Shown here: positions 48,601 to 58,822 of the stretch, piece by piece
Layout: the number at the start of each line of letters is the position of its first letter
Numbering within the stretch: the first letter of the stretch is position 1
Assembly: GCF_001949145.1 (NCBI RefSeq)
Contig: NW_019091407.1
Coordinates: forward strand, 378,820-442,819
Direction of reading: 5' to 3'
DNA from: Acanthaster planci
Lineage: Eukaryota; Echinodermata; Asteroidea; Valvatida; Acanthasteridae
Length of the DNA stretch: 64,000 nt
The notes under the pieces: generated by a model
Told to the model about the DNA's origin: nothing
The model's input: the letters and a program-made list of their open reading frames with translations, nothing else
The model's database searches: none
Program-made: the position numbers and the translations under genes

Positions 48601-51600
48601 CGATAGATAGTGTCATGACAAATTGGCATTAAATAGAACTAACGTGTCTGATAACAAATGGAATTGACACGCTAGCGCATCACGACAGAACACCACTGCA
48701 GCAAATCAAGGTCATTTCGAGATATGGGGTCACAGGGTATGTCTCACAGGATTAGGGAATAGCTCCAGCGCAGTGCTGTGTGATATCCTTCATCGATGCA
48801 GAAACATGGCATCATCCCGTACCGAAGAAGGTTCCATTGCATTTCTTTAAAATCACTGGCACACAGTCAAGCTGAAAAATGTCATCTTAGCTTTCTCATC
48901 AGCAGATAGCATTTTTGTTTCAGCCTATTGTCTTCAACTGAAGCAGGGAACCTGAAAGATTAAAGAACTTGACTGTTCTAGTTCATCTAATAATATCGAA
49001 CCAAAGTACAAATGTAATAACTGATTCAATCAAGTCTGGCTTACCTCCATAACGTGAATGTTGAAAGTTGGCGTCAAGAGCACGCCCAAAAGGAACTTGG
49101 GGATTGTGTAATGTGGCGTCACAAAGTTCACCGTATTTATGGCGGGGAACCTCCAGGGAATACGGGGAAGCCCACACTTTATTGCCTGACTGGTTAGCAC
49201 TATCAGCCGTCCATCATTGCAACTGCGGATGGGGTTTGTTTGCAAGAGGTGTTGAGGGAGTCCTTAACTGATTAATTCCCTGTAGTTGAGATCGAGCTGT
49301 GCGGAGGAATTCGCGCACGTGATCCACGATTACTCCTGCGACATCCAAGGTTTCTTACACCGGGTGGGGGAGGACGCGGCACTTAGGAGCTGTCAGTCTC
49401 AAAAGGATTTTACCGCCGCGTTACGGCCAAGCACGAGGTGTCCCTGAGGTGCATTCAAACAGGCATGGACCATAATTTGTACAGTTGACTTTCAAGAGTT
49501 CGCACAGGCAAGCTTCTGCTTCAGTGCTGTAATCAACCTGTGTACTTGTCACGCGAAGTAGTAATTGCTCTGCAACTTTTTGTGCAATTGCAGTCTCACT
49601 TCAGTACGGGCGCAGCGAATAATAGTTTGCCCCATGAGATTACACCGAAATTGAGCTGATAAATTATTGGTGGAGATGCATGCAATGAGAAGAAAAGGCA
49701 CTTGTCTGAGTGTCCTTCGAAATGTATGCATGCACATCAGGAAATATAGAAAAAGCAGCCTGACATAGTTGCAAAAACATAACTTGTTTTTAGACACCGA
49801 GTCTTTAGTTCGTGTAGCATTGTTCATGGTTTCTGTGGAGAAAATCATACTTTACATATTGTCCAAGAATGGCGTCCAGTTTTTGACATTTGAATAAAAC
49901 ATATCGCTTCTTTAAAATATTTCCTGAAATTCCTTTAAGCCAGATGTCTCTAGCTTCTTTTGTTGTTGGCTATTGCGAGATTGTTCCCTGGATACTTGCC
50001 TTAGTCACCAGGGTTGTATGCCCCATAATGGAACATTTCCTTTGAACTTCAACAACAAACACATGGTGGACTCATTGCTGAGGGGTTGAGTGATTGGTCT
50101 GTGGCGGCGGCGCGGTACGGGACGGCGGTGCTTGTGCTGCCTCTTGCCCCCATCGAGTGCCCGGGAATGCAGAGGGTTTTCCTCCGGTGGCCTAACCTGT
50201 GAACCGGTGTTTGTTGGCTCCAGCTGCAAAGGGGATGTGTATATCTCTAGAGATGGCGTTCGCGCCCTGCTTTAACGAGGGACTAGCACGCAACATGCGA
50301 ACAGCATGTTTCAAAATTATGTTTTGCGAATTCTGTTGCCAAGAAGCCTGGGTCTGAAAATGAATGTACATGTACATGTATTTGATTATGCGGGGACTGT
50401 TATGTTAATTTTATTAGAGAGTCCTACAGGGAGTAAAAGTTCTCCCTTCACAAACATTTGGCAGTCGTTTCGTTTGGGACCAACATGATAACACAACTTT
50501 TTTTGGGAAGAATGTACCTATGTGGATAATACTCTCATGGTAAATTGCAATTGAGGTGAATGGGCAGATAACACGGTTCACACAAGGGTACACAAATTCT
50601 ATGGATGTGTATGTATATTAAATTTCATAAGAAAACCTTCGTCAAGAAAGAGTTTACAAAATGATTCCCTCTTCCCAGCAACTACCCCCATGGGCGTCAA
50701 TCGGTGGGGGGCGGGGGGACATGTCCCCCCACACACTTTTCAAACGGATTGACGCTGTTGAGTTCCCTTCTCCTGATGTGGCATGGGGGGAAGGAACATA
50801 ATTTTGGCCGTGAGACATACATTTGAGACGAATTGAGCAGAGACTACGCGCACTGAGTGGACAATAGTCTCCATTCCGAACGCCTCAGTCGTCTACGGGT
50901 TGACTTCCAAATGATCGGTGGCTTTCTTGTCAGACTCATTGTGGTGTGTCCACACCGACTAAAAGTACCAATCTTCAGCTAAAATCAGAAGAGACAGGCC
51001 AGTGGGGAAAAAGAAATTTATTATACGAGCAGGAACCTACGAAGCAGTATCAGGGGCATGGTGGCAAAACTTGTCTCCATCTTGAGCTAACTCGAACGTA
51101 CACTTATCGGGGACATGGTGAAAACGTCTTGTCATTGAGCTAACTCGCACATACAAAGACATACGTACGACTCAGCTGAAGGAGACAATTTTGTTTTTCT
51201 TTTTTACTTTGTCTCAAATACAGCTCCGTTTAGCTTCATTTAGATGTCTACTGGTATAGGCCTATAAACGGAGGATCGACATAGAACCTACATGTATGTA
51301 AAAAAATGCCCGCTCTCGTTCCTGTATACACTGAAATGCAGAACTACTGGTATGATCATCTCATCAGTGCTGACTTCCTTCTCGAGAACCGAGGGAGGAG
51401 ACGTAACCAGCCATACTGGTCGCGAGTGTTCGTTTTGTTAGTATTAAGGCGTGCATTAAGTCGTTTGTGAAAGTGAAGTTCCCACCAAAGGAGCCTTCGT
51501 TGCTGGGAAAATTGCATCCTCTCTTACTCGAGCTTGGGGTCCATACTGAAGCACACCAGATCTGAAAGTCTTAAAACTAATGGCGTTTGTGGGAAGGAAT

Positions 51601-52755
51601 TCTTTAGTCATCAAAACCATTTTACCACTTTTAATATTCTCAACACAGTGGTCTAAAGGTTCTTCAATAAAGGAGACATGAAATAGGATTTTTTTATGAC
51701 TTTCCATCTCTTTGTGACAGTAAAAGGGAGAAACTTCAACATTTTTGTTTGTATTTCCATATTCCAGAGCTAAAGCACTATATCATGCGAGGCAGAACAG
51801 TAACGACTCTCTATACAAGATAAAAAATCACACTTTTCTACATTTCTTTTGAGTAAGTTCCACTTTAACACTTCTGTATCGTGTTAAGCAGCTTATTTGG
51901 ACGAACATAATGCAAACTATTTCTTCAAAACTTTGTCGGGGATAATGGTGAAAGACGAATTTTTTGTGCTCTTTTATGCTCTTTGACATACAAGTGTAGT
52001 GCCTTGTGGGACAAAACAAAAATAACGCCCTCAAAATGGATCAGTAAAAGATCTTTTTCAGAGGGGAGAAGGGAAGTACTACGGTAACCTTCTTTCTGTC
52101 ACTTTGAATGAAACGAAGTATTCAGATCTTGGTTGTATTGTTGTTACACAGTCATGTGTATGAAACCCCCCTCCTAAAATGAGCTTAATGCCTACTGCAA
52201 GTTTCTTTTTAAAAATAAGGCGACAGTTGGAATGCCCGTTTGAAATGTTAACATTGGCATGTATACAATCTGCAGTTCATTTTCCTGTTTGGTAGGGTTT
52301 TGATTCATTAAAAAAATTTTTTTAAGAAACCTTCCTACTTTAATATCAGAGAGGAATGCTGCGCACTTAACGAATAACTTCAAGACGCCAGTATTAGGCC
52401 TGCTTGCGGTCGTTTTGTTCGTGATTAATCAGTCATTCAATGCGGTGAATCATCATGACTTGGGTTGAATCATGTAATTGAAAGCAAACATTAGCGGTCG
52501 TTATGCTAAGTGTGTATGGACGCCCTTCGTTTCAAATATAGCCGTTCCCCTTCACCTTGACTTTTATCTTTCAACAGGATTCTCACCTCCGGAAGTGATG
52601 CAGATACAATGCCATTGGGCACGTCTTTCGCACTGAGGCAAGTGGGGAGAGCGGTTTTTGGAACACACGAAGGCCCGGGCCTCGAGCACCACCGTGTCCA
52701 ACTTGCAAAATACTTTGAAAGGTCTCCAACGGGCCTCTTTCTCAGCGCGACATAG
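45696..52755 (+). CDS. Candidate 3' portion of an unidentified spliced gene (3 exons)
   Basis: Three GC-richer, protein-like segments join in phase. Exon A 45696-45838 follows a ..CGTAG acceptor, starts with two bases of a split codon and ends CTGTCCCAG|GTGTAG (phase 0); it reads RGLPSRDQRKRQVGYMCYP and then VSWKYGDSLVPLYGYQQQP. Exon B 49286-49437 follows ..CCCTGTAG and ends ACGAG|GTGTCC (phase 2); it contains EEFAHVIHDYSCDIQGF. Exon C 52578-52755 follows ..TTTCAACAG, completes an Arg codon and ends in TAG; it contains LGTSFALRQVGRAVFG and HHRVQLAKYFERSP. Phases 0/0 and 2/2 agree across both introns. The 157 complete-codon residues include four Cys; no signal peptide, membrane segment or family is recognised. 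The 5' exons are not found; a possible preceding segment ends at 45375 (TCAG|GTCGCG, phase 1, which would fit exon A), but its donor is weak. Antisense ORFs over exon C are regarded as shadows. Real gene likely, function unknown. Confidence 0.45.
47756..47808. repeat. 21-bp-arm hairpin with 11-nt loop
   Basis: ACCCTAACACTCCTCAGTCC+T pairs with AGGATTGAGGAGTGTTAGGG+T, leaving only one G-T wobble. No T-run follows, so a terminator reading is not suggested. Confidence 0.75.
50713..50730. repeat. 18-bp perfect palindrome
   Basis: GGGGGGACATGTCCCCCC, within a longer imperfect fold: GCGTCAATCGG upstream and GGATTGACGC downstream are complementary. Confidence 0.7.
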
Positions 52756-53298
52756 GGGGTAAATGACAACTTCCACCCTGCACGCTTGCTGCACTCCCGA
52801 GCCAGTCAGTGGAGTAGCTGATCCTAGGAAAATGTAGGGAGATAGGGCTTGGGTATGCGAAGGGGCTGGTCGATTTCCATTCCAGGACAAGCATGCTTCC
52901 CTTAAGGCCAAATCCAAGGGCTTCAACGGGGGCCACCCCAACCCTAGATACCTATTTAAAAAACATAGAGAAAGGAAAATCTGTGGAAAAATTCCTTCTA
53001 TCCTTGAACTCGACGGCAGATATGACGTATTGTGCAACCTAGATCTGAGTGAGCCGTGCATGGTTTTAAAAAAAAATCACACACTTTGCTTCACCGCATT
53101 TTTAATGCAGTTTGAAGCACGTGTGTGCAGTAAGCCTATTCGTAATTCCTATTGGCGAGAGCCCGTCACGTGGATGGTTTTTAACGGATGGTTAAGGTGC
53201 TGACTGATTTAAACACTTTTCCGGTTTCACATGAAATGTGAACTTCTATTTTATAGGTTCTAATCTTCATACATATCACTCATCGTCTCCAAGGGCCT

Positions 53299-54280
53299 TT
53301 CACTCGTTGCCCAGCGCCTGAACAGGGCGCTGGGAAGGGCTGATGGCTTTGCACTGTGGTTGGCTACTTTGTGCATGACCTGTGACCCGTGAGGTCACAT
53401 TTCCTGCTGCCGAAGCGTTATTTAAATTTTTTGGTTCGCCAATGGCAATGTACGGAGCTCTGGAAGTGCCATCCGACTTATTGAGATCCGACATACTCTT
53501 TCTTGGGATGAGAACATAATAAAGGTGATACGTCGACATCCTGAGATACTTTATCTTAGGATGACGACATCCTAAAAGTTGGATGACGACATCATGAGAT
53601 AATTATTATCACAGGATGTCGGCATCCCAGAGACATCAAGAAAGTGTGATGTCTAGTTCACTACTTAGTAACAAGCAGTGAGACACAATGACGTTTTAAT
53701 TAATAGGAACAATGCTTTAAAAACAAAAGCACTTCAGGTCACCTGTGCGTTTTCAAGGTGTTTTGTCAATGCACCCATGACAAATAATGTCGTTATTCCA
53801 CTTTTTTGGTGTCGTAATCCATGATAAATTATCTCAGGATGTCGTCATCCAACTTTTAGGATATCGTCATTCCTCGATGATTTATCTTGGGATGTCATCA
53901 TGCCCGTGAGAATCTCAGGATGTCGACATCTTACCTCTGCGACGTCGTCATCTCAAGAAATATTATGTCAGGATCTAAACAAGTCAGATGGCACTTCCAG
54001 AGCTCTGTACTGATCTCGTGTCTTTGGCGATATATTTCAAATAATCGGACATTTTGATATATTTTGGATGAACGAATAAAGAGTAACGAGAATTTGCAAT
54101 GAGGTAGAAAACGTATCGAATTGATAATCGCCGCTTGTCTAACGCATTGAGCGAGCTCGCGCGCCTGTCAGAGATTTCCCCGCAATGCTCTGCGTATCGT
54201 TAGCCTGACCCGTGTCCTTCACTAAAATCTGTGCAAGGCCATCAGCCCTTCCTCCGCGCACTGTTCAGGCGGCAAGTGAA
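53299..54280. mobile_element. Foldback element of about 0.98 kb with internal GGATGTCGTCATCC motifs
   Basis: Ends TTCACTCGTTGCCCAGCGCC..GAACAG and CTGTTCAGGCGGCAAGTGAA are inverted repeats, continuing through GAAGGGCTGATGGC. Both arms then carry clustered copies of a palindrome-like motif, GGATGACGACATCC / GGATGTCGTCATCC, at 53560-53620 and 53835-53960, plus the paired GGCACTTCCAGAGCTC. No ORF. Superfamily unassigned. Confidence 0.78.
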
Positions 54281-54811
54281 CACAGCATAGCAGGGTGAGT
54301 TTGGGTTTGTAGCTCTATGGTTTATCCGTGCTGTTGGATAGAAATTCGCTGGTCATCCATATCATTGAAATTGTGTGTGTTGGGGTGTGCAGGCTTGCAT
54401 AGTGTGGACCTCTGCACAAAGACGTCCTCATAATGTAGGGTGCGATGGCTTTGTGTGGACTCCTCTCTGAAAAACAATTTCAGAGGCATTTTGGTGTCAA
54501 GGTTATCCGTGGCAAAATGAAGAGGAACAGTCCAGGAAATCGTCATCGAAAATCCAGCTCAAAGGAGTTATCCTAATTGGAGAAAAAAGAGCATTTTCCT
54601 CAAGTTTCCTTAACCTTGTCCACACTTTGTATGTAAAACAGGTATGTAATAGTGTGTGTGTGTGGGGGGGACACCATTCAACGGTGGCGCAGTTCAAAGC
54701 GGAGATTGTCAAAGAGGAGATTACCGCGCGAATCAACCGATTTTCTTCTTCTAAAGAAGTTTGAAATGTTCTTTAAAGGGATCTTAACACAATAATTTCA
54801 CTGCAACCATT

Positions 54812-55037
54812 CACTGCAAAAACTCTGGTGTTAAAATCAACACTTTTTGGTGTTATCAGATGGTGTTAGTTTAACACCGCTGGTGTTACTTTTCACACCT
54901 ATAAGTGTTACAATGCACTGGAGGGTGTTAACAGTAACACCAAATAACACCAAAATTTTCAACACCAGTGAAAATTGTTTTTGTAGTCCTTTGATAAGAC
55001 CGGGGGTGTTAAATTTAACACACCAGTTTTCGCAGTG
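54812..55037. mobile_element. MITE rich in GGTGTTA/TAACACC repeats
   Basis: Begins CACTGCAAAAACTCTGGTG and ends CACCAGTTTTCGCAGTG, an imperfect TIR. The interior is a series of GGTGTTA and TAACACC heptamers in both orientations, so several alternative hairpins are possible. No coding capacity. Confidence 0.7.
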
Positions 55038-55354
55038 TTGAAATTGCTCCCGTTTTAAATTATCTCAATTGTCAATTGTTGTGTTACTTGTTTAAAGATT
55101 ATTTTGTTTAAATATTTCTATTTTTTGGAGCTTTTTGATTTGTTTGATATTGCTCATTTTCATATTCAAATAAAAAAACTGCTGGAATTTTTTTCTTTTA
55201 TATATTCTGCTATTGTAAATTTCCATTCCTTTGACGATGTTATGAAAGCATATAGTAAATGGGCCGGCGAACAAACTTTTCTCAGAAATATTCTCGAAGA
55301 GTAAATGTGGGTTCAGAATTTGAACATCAAAACATTCTTCTGTGATTTACATCA

Positions 55355-55520
55355 CAGTCTTCTGTGATTTACGTCACAGCAACAGCGCCCTCACATGTCC
55401 GGAAAAATTCGGAAAAATTATTAATGTTTAAAATAGTGCACTTTTCAGTAGACGTGTAACCCCAAACTGCTTTTAAACAGTTTCATACATTCAATAAGTG
55501 TATAAAGATGAACAAAAGTG
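55355..55520 (+). repeat. Dispersed repeat related to 7495-7690
   Basis: CGTCACAGCAACAGCGCCCT and GTGCACTTTTCAGTAGACGT, then AGTTTCATACATTCAATAAG, parallel the 7.5-kb copy. Just upstream, CTTCTGTGATTTACATCACA occurs twice in tandem with one base changed. Confidence 0.45.
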
Positions 55521-55819
55521 AGTATTAGAAAATTCACTGCGTGGATTCTTTAAAAATTAAATCCTCTTTTAATATTTAAGAAGTCTGGGCTCACTTGCAT
55601 GTGTTTGTGCGAATTAAAAGGGCCGAACACGGCACAGACCTCAAAAGAAAACCGAACCAATCTCATACCCAGTGGGGTACAATAATTTACTAGAAGCATG
55701 GGGAAGGGGGCATGCCTTGGGTCCTCATATGTTTCCAAAGCAGCACAGTGAGAGTAAAATCACTCCGGCTTATACTTCTTGATGCTCATCTCGAGATTCC
55801 AAGTTTTCCTCTTGTGGCA

Positions 55820-56015
55820 TCGCGCTAGCTTACTGGTCCGAGGGTACGCCAGAACTGCAGTGGCACCGCACTCACACGCGAATTCTTCAGCTTGACGCAC
55901 GCGTGCATTTTGACAAATCACGACACCCTTTAGGTCAAGGAAGCAAGCAACGCGCGCGTACCACCGGGCCATGAGTTTTGCGCCACCGCAGCAATGGCTT
56001 CTAATTCTGGTTGTC
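55820..56015 (-). repeat. SINE-like dispersed repeat, copy 4 (inverted)
   Basis: On the minus strand it reads GACAACCAGAATTAGAAGCC, GGTACGCGCGCGTTGC, GGGTGTCGTGATTTG and CAAGCTGAAGAATTCGCGTG, matching copy 3 from its first base. The minus-strand ORF over it is a repeat translation. Confidence 0.7.
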
Positions 56016-58662
56016 GACTTACACTATACTTAGTCGGTGCGTTTGCATCCGGATGACTGTAGTTAACTGATGTGGTTCATAAAGGTACTCTAATAAGTCT
56101 AAGTCAAATTTCAGCATCTGCAAGGATCAAACACTGATCCCAAATTTTGTTTATTGAGTATAAATATGCTAGCTGTCTGTCGCTTCTGACCCCGGAAAAC
56201 TCAAGGGCTCATTGATAGAAATGGACCTCGATAAGGGGAGTTCGAGTCTAGATGGCAGCTGCTTGATGAAGCAGGCATAACTCTCACTACATGCACTATA
56301 GGAATACCTGCTCCTTTTATGTTAGAGCTTTTCAGGATGTTAGTGGTTGATATTTACCAGCTGTGATTCGATCGGACAGCCACCACCCACACAGTATTTC
56401 GAAGAGGGTCTTCTTTTCGATAATGACGATGATCGTGACGGGACATCAGAAATATCTTTTGCTAATATTTCTTTGACGACAGTAGATATTTCAATCATAC
56501 AGAAGCTTGCTGTTTGAGAAACTACCACGTACGTATGCGATGTGGGAAACCTTACGTGGACCGGGCTTAGACCACACAGTGTTCCCACAACCTACATTTG
56601 CTGACTTCTTTTTTTCCACGGGTCCAGTCTAGGTATTGAAGGTTGGCGCATATTATAAACATGTACATCCACAGAAGTTTACTGTGGCCCAAGATCGGAA
56701 ATTACATACCCACGAGTAAGTCCGGGGGGGGCAGAAGAATTAACCGTTTGGTCACCCAACCAGTGCACCAAAAGGGGTCGAGTCTTCTGTGTGTCCCCGA
56801 GGTTTTCATGTTTTTTTGGCTTTCTAAATTACGAAGATATAATACGCACCCACATTTTAAATTACTACCCCTGATATACCCTACGTCTCAGTCCCCACTG
56901 GCGCAACCGGGAAAGGGGCTTGAGCATCGTGAACTATTTGGGGAGCAAACTGCGGTCCGAGCCCTCCTCCCCACTGCATATCCTGGATGCACCAGTTGCC
57001 TCCCTCCCCCCAAAACGGAATGAAATACACCGTTTAGATGCATAGTAAAGGGCCGTAAGCTCGCAGATGTAAATTTTCAAACACGAACCACGCTGCCTTA
57101 TTCCCTATAGTGGCGCCGCCACCCCACACATAGATCATATAAATGTTTGGATTTTCCTCACCCCCATCCCGACTCATCGGCATGGATTCACGCCTTTGAT
57201 GCATTAAAAGGTTTCGAGCCATCTTTAAAAAGAGAAGAAGAAGAAGGCGACGACGACCACACTTGATGCCAAATCTGCGGAAGGACGGCGGTGCTTGCCT
57301 CCTGTTACTTCGCTCCGTATGAGCTGCTGGTATGAAATAATGGGACATACAGGCCCTACTGTGTACTGGAAAGTATGAAATGCGCCATGCACCTCCTGGG
57401 AAATGAATCATTCTGTGCTACGCAGAGACAGAGGTCGTATGGGCCAGATTTTACTCGCTGTCGCTTGCCAAGGACGAGAATTATGGGGATGCATGATGAT
57501 AAAGGTGACACATAGCATGCATGGACCATGGACCATCTTGACCTAAAATAGGGTTCTAACGGGTTGAATCCCTCGGAAAAAAGGTCCGTGTTTTGCAGTT
57601 TGATCCGAGCGGAAACTGAGGAACATCACCTTCGAAACAGTGCGCTGGGCCGGGTTTTATTTTTTGACTCCTTCAACTTGAGTCGATGATAGATCTGTCC
57701 GATGATTGATTCAGAAGATATGTCCCAAAGGTGTCCCGCCACGTGGTTACCCGGAAATGTGATTTGTTTTCATTAAGTGCTGGTTGTACAGATAGTGCGG
57801 CCACGTGCGCCAGTGAATTAGTGAATTCGTCTCAGTGAATTAGTGCGGCTCAGGCTCAGTGTCTGCCCGGCCCCAGAAACTAGGGGAATCGACCGGTATC
57901 AATATTCCTTCAGACCACTTTGTGGAGTCACGTACATTTATTTCTTTCAAACTTCTCCCAGAGCTACTTAAACTTGCGCGAATGCGTTTTAGTTTTGCAA
58001 TAATCGATTGGTTCTTCAGTCACTCTCCAGAGCTTGATTTCGGGCTTTTCGGAACGTTGTTAAAGTACTAAAATGAGCAAATTAATCATCTCGGATACAG
58101 GATTTTGCTCATATTTTCTTGTCTGCGTTGTAATGTGGTAAAGACTCGTACTCCGTTTCTCAGGACACTGTACATAGGCCTATTGCAAGGGCTGTTTTGG
58201 CGTACAATCCCCTAGATACTGAAACCTCACGATCCGTTTGCCATGTGAAAAATGGGTTTGTACAGGAACCCGTTTTTTCGCCATTAAAGATATCGAATGT
58301 AATGTGAGTCTTGTCAATGTCATCATCACAAATCACATGTTGAAAAACTTTAGCAATAGTAAGTAAGGAGTGCAATATTTGTTGATGCTAAGTAAGACCT
58401 TCCGTGTGTTGTGCGTCCTCTTTAATTCACGAATGTCTTATCGCAAATAAGCCCAGTCAAAAAGTCCCCCTCCCCCCAAAAATACAGAAGTATATATTTC
58501 GAGGCATGCAGAAGGCTTCTTATCTCTGCCAAATTACCTTTTAAAAGGTAGCTCGCACTATTTGTATGAGAACCCGATGATTAATTCAGGAACAAGGGCT
58601 TCATCTCAGAAGTGTTCTGCAGAATGCATCACAATGACTCCTATCTCTGACCCAGTTTTCAG
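56016..58662. other. No gene recognised
   Basis: Several ORFs of 80-126 codons on both strands with low-complexity or conflicting readings. One minus-strand segment (about 56380-56524, between a ..TCTCAAACAG acceptor and a CTG|GTAAAT donor) is open and could be an exon, but it matches nothing I know. Confidence 0.35.
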
Positions 58663-58822
58663 CCAGCCCACGTGGCGGTCGCCAGCGCGAAGCACGGGGG
58701 GCAGTGCGAAGCAAGGACGCGCTGGTCGGCGGCACACAGGGCCCAGCCGAGGAATGATTGAATTGCATCTAGTCATTTTGGAGGGAAGAAAGCTGGAGCC
58801 TGCAGAATTACCCGGGAAGGAT
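58663..58822 (+). CDS. Candidate exon with the start of a C2-like domain
   Basis: Follows a CCCAGTTTTCAG acceptor. The open frame begins QPTWRSPARSTGG, continues as a Ser/Gly/Arg-rich basic linker, then reads GMIELHLVILEGRKLEPAEL and PGKD. The last part resembles strands 1-2 of C2 domains (L-V-V-I-x-A/E-G/R-x-L ... GKSDPY), which bind Ca2+/phospholipid in membrane-trafficking and signalling proteins. The exon would end at GAT|GTAGGC, a mediocre donor. I found no convincing continuation (DPYVKV-type strand) downstream in the window, so this may be one exon of a larger gene or chance. Protein family is not assigned. Confidence 0.28.

Noticed and set aside
50005-50229. Basic minus-strand ORF (GKRQHKHRRPVPRRRHRP)
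   Set aside because: Translation of a GC-rich CGGCGG patch; no family match and the splice phase does not fit neighbouring candidates.
52564-53061. 165-codon minus-strand ORF
   Set aside because: Lies antisense over exon C of the plus-strand candidate gene, whose reading has an acceptor, phase agreement and a stop; the long antisense frame is most simply a shadow.
55104-55304. 66-codon ORF ending FDDVMKAYSKWAGEQTFLRN
   Set aside because: Short, in T-rich sequence next to a MITE, no splice support.
56380-56524. Minus-strand segment with KRR and C-x4-C, briefly considered as a relaxin/insulin-like peptide
   Set aside because: Lacks the adjacent CysCys of the A chain and the second B-chain cysteine; no signal peptide exon found.
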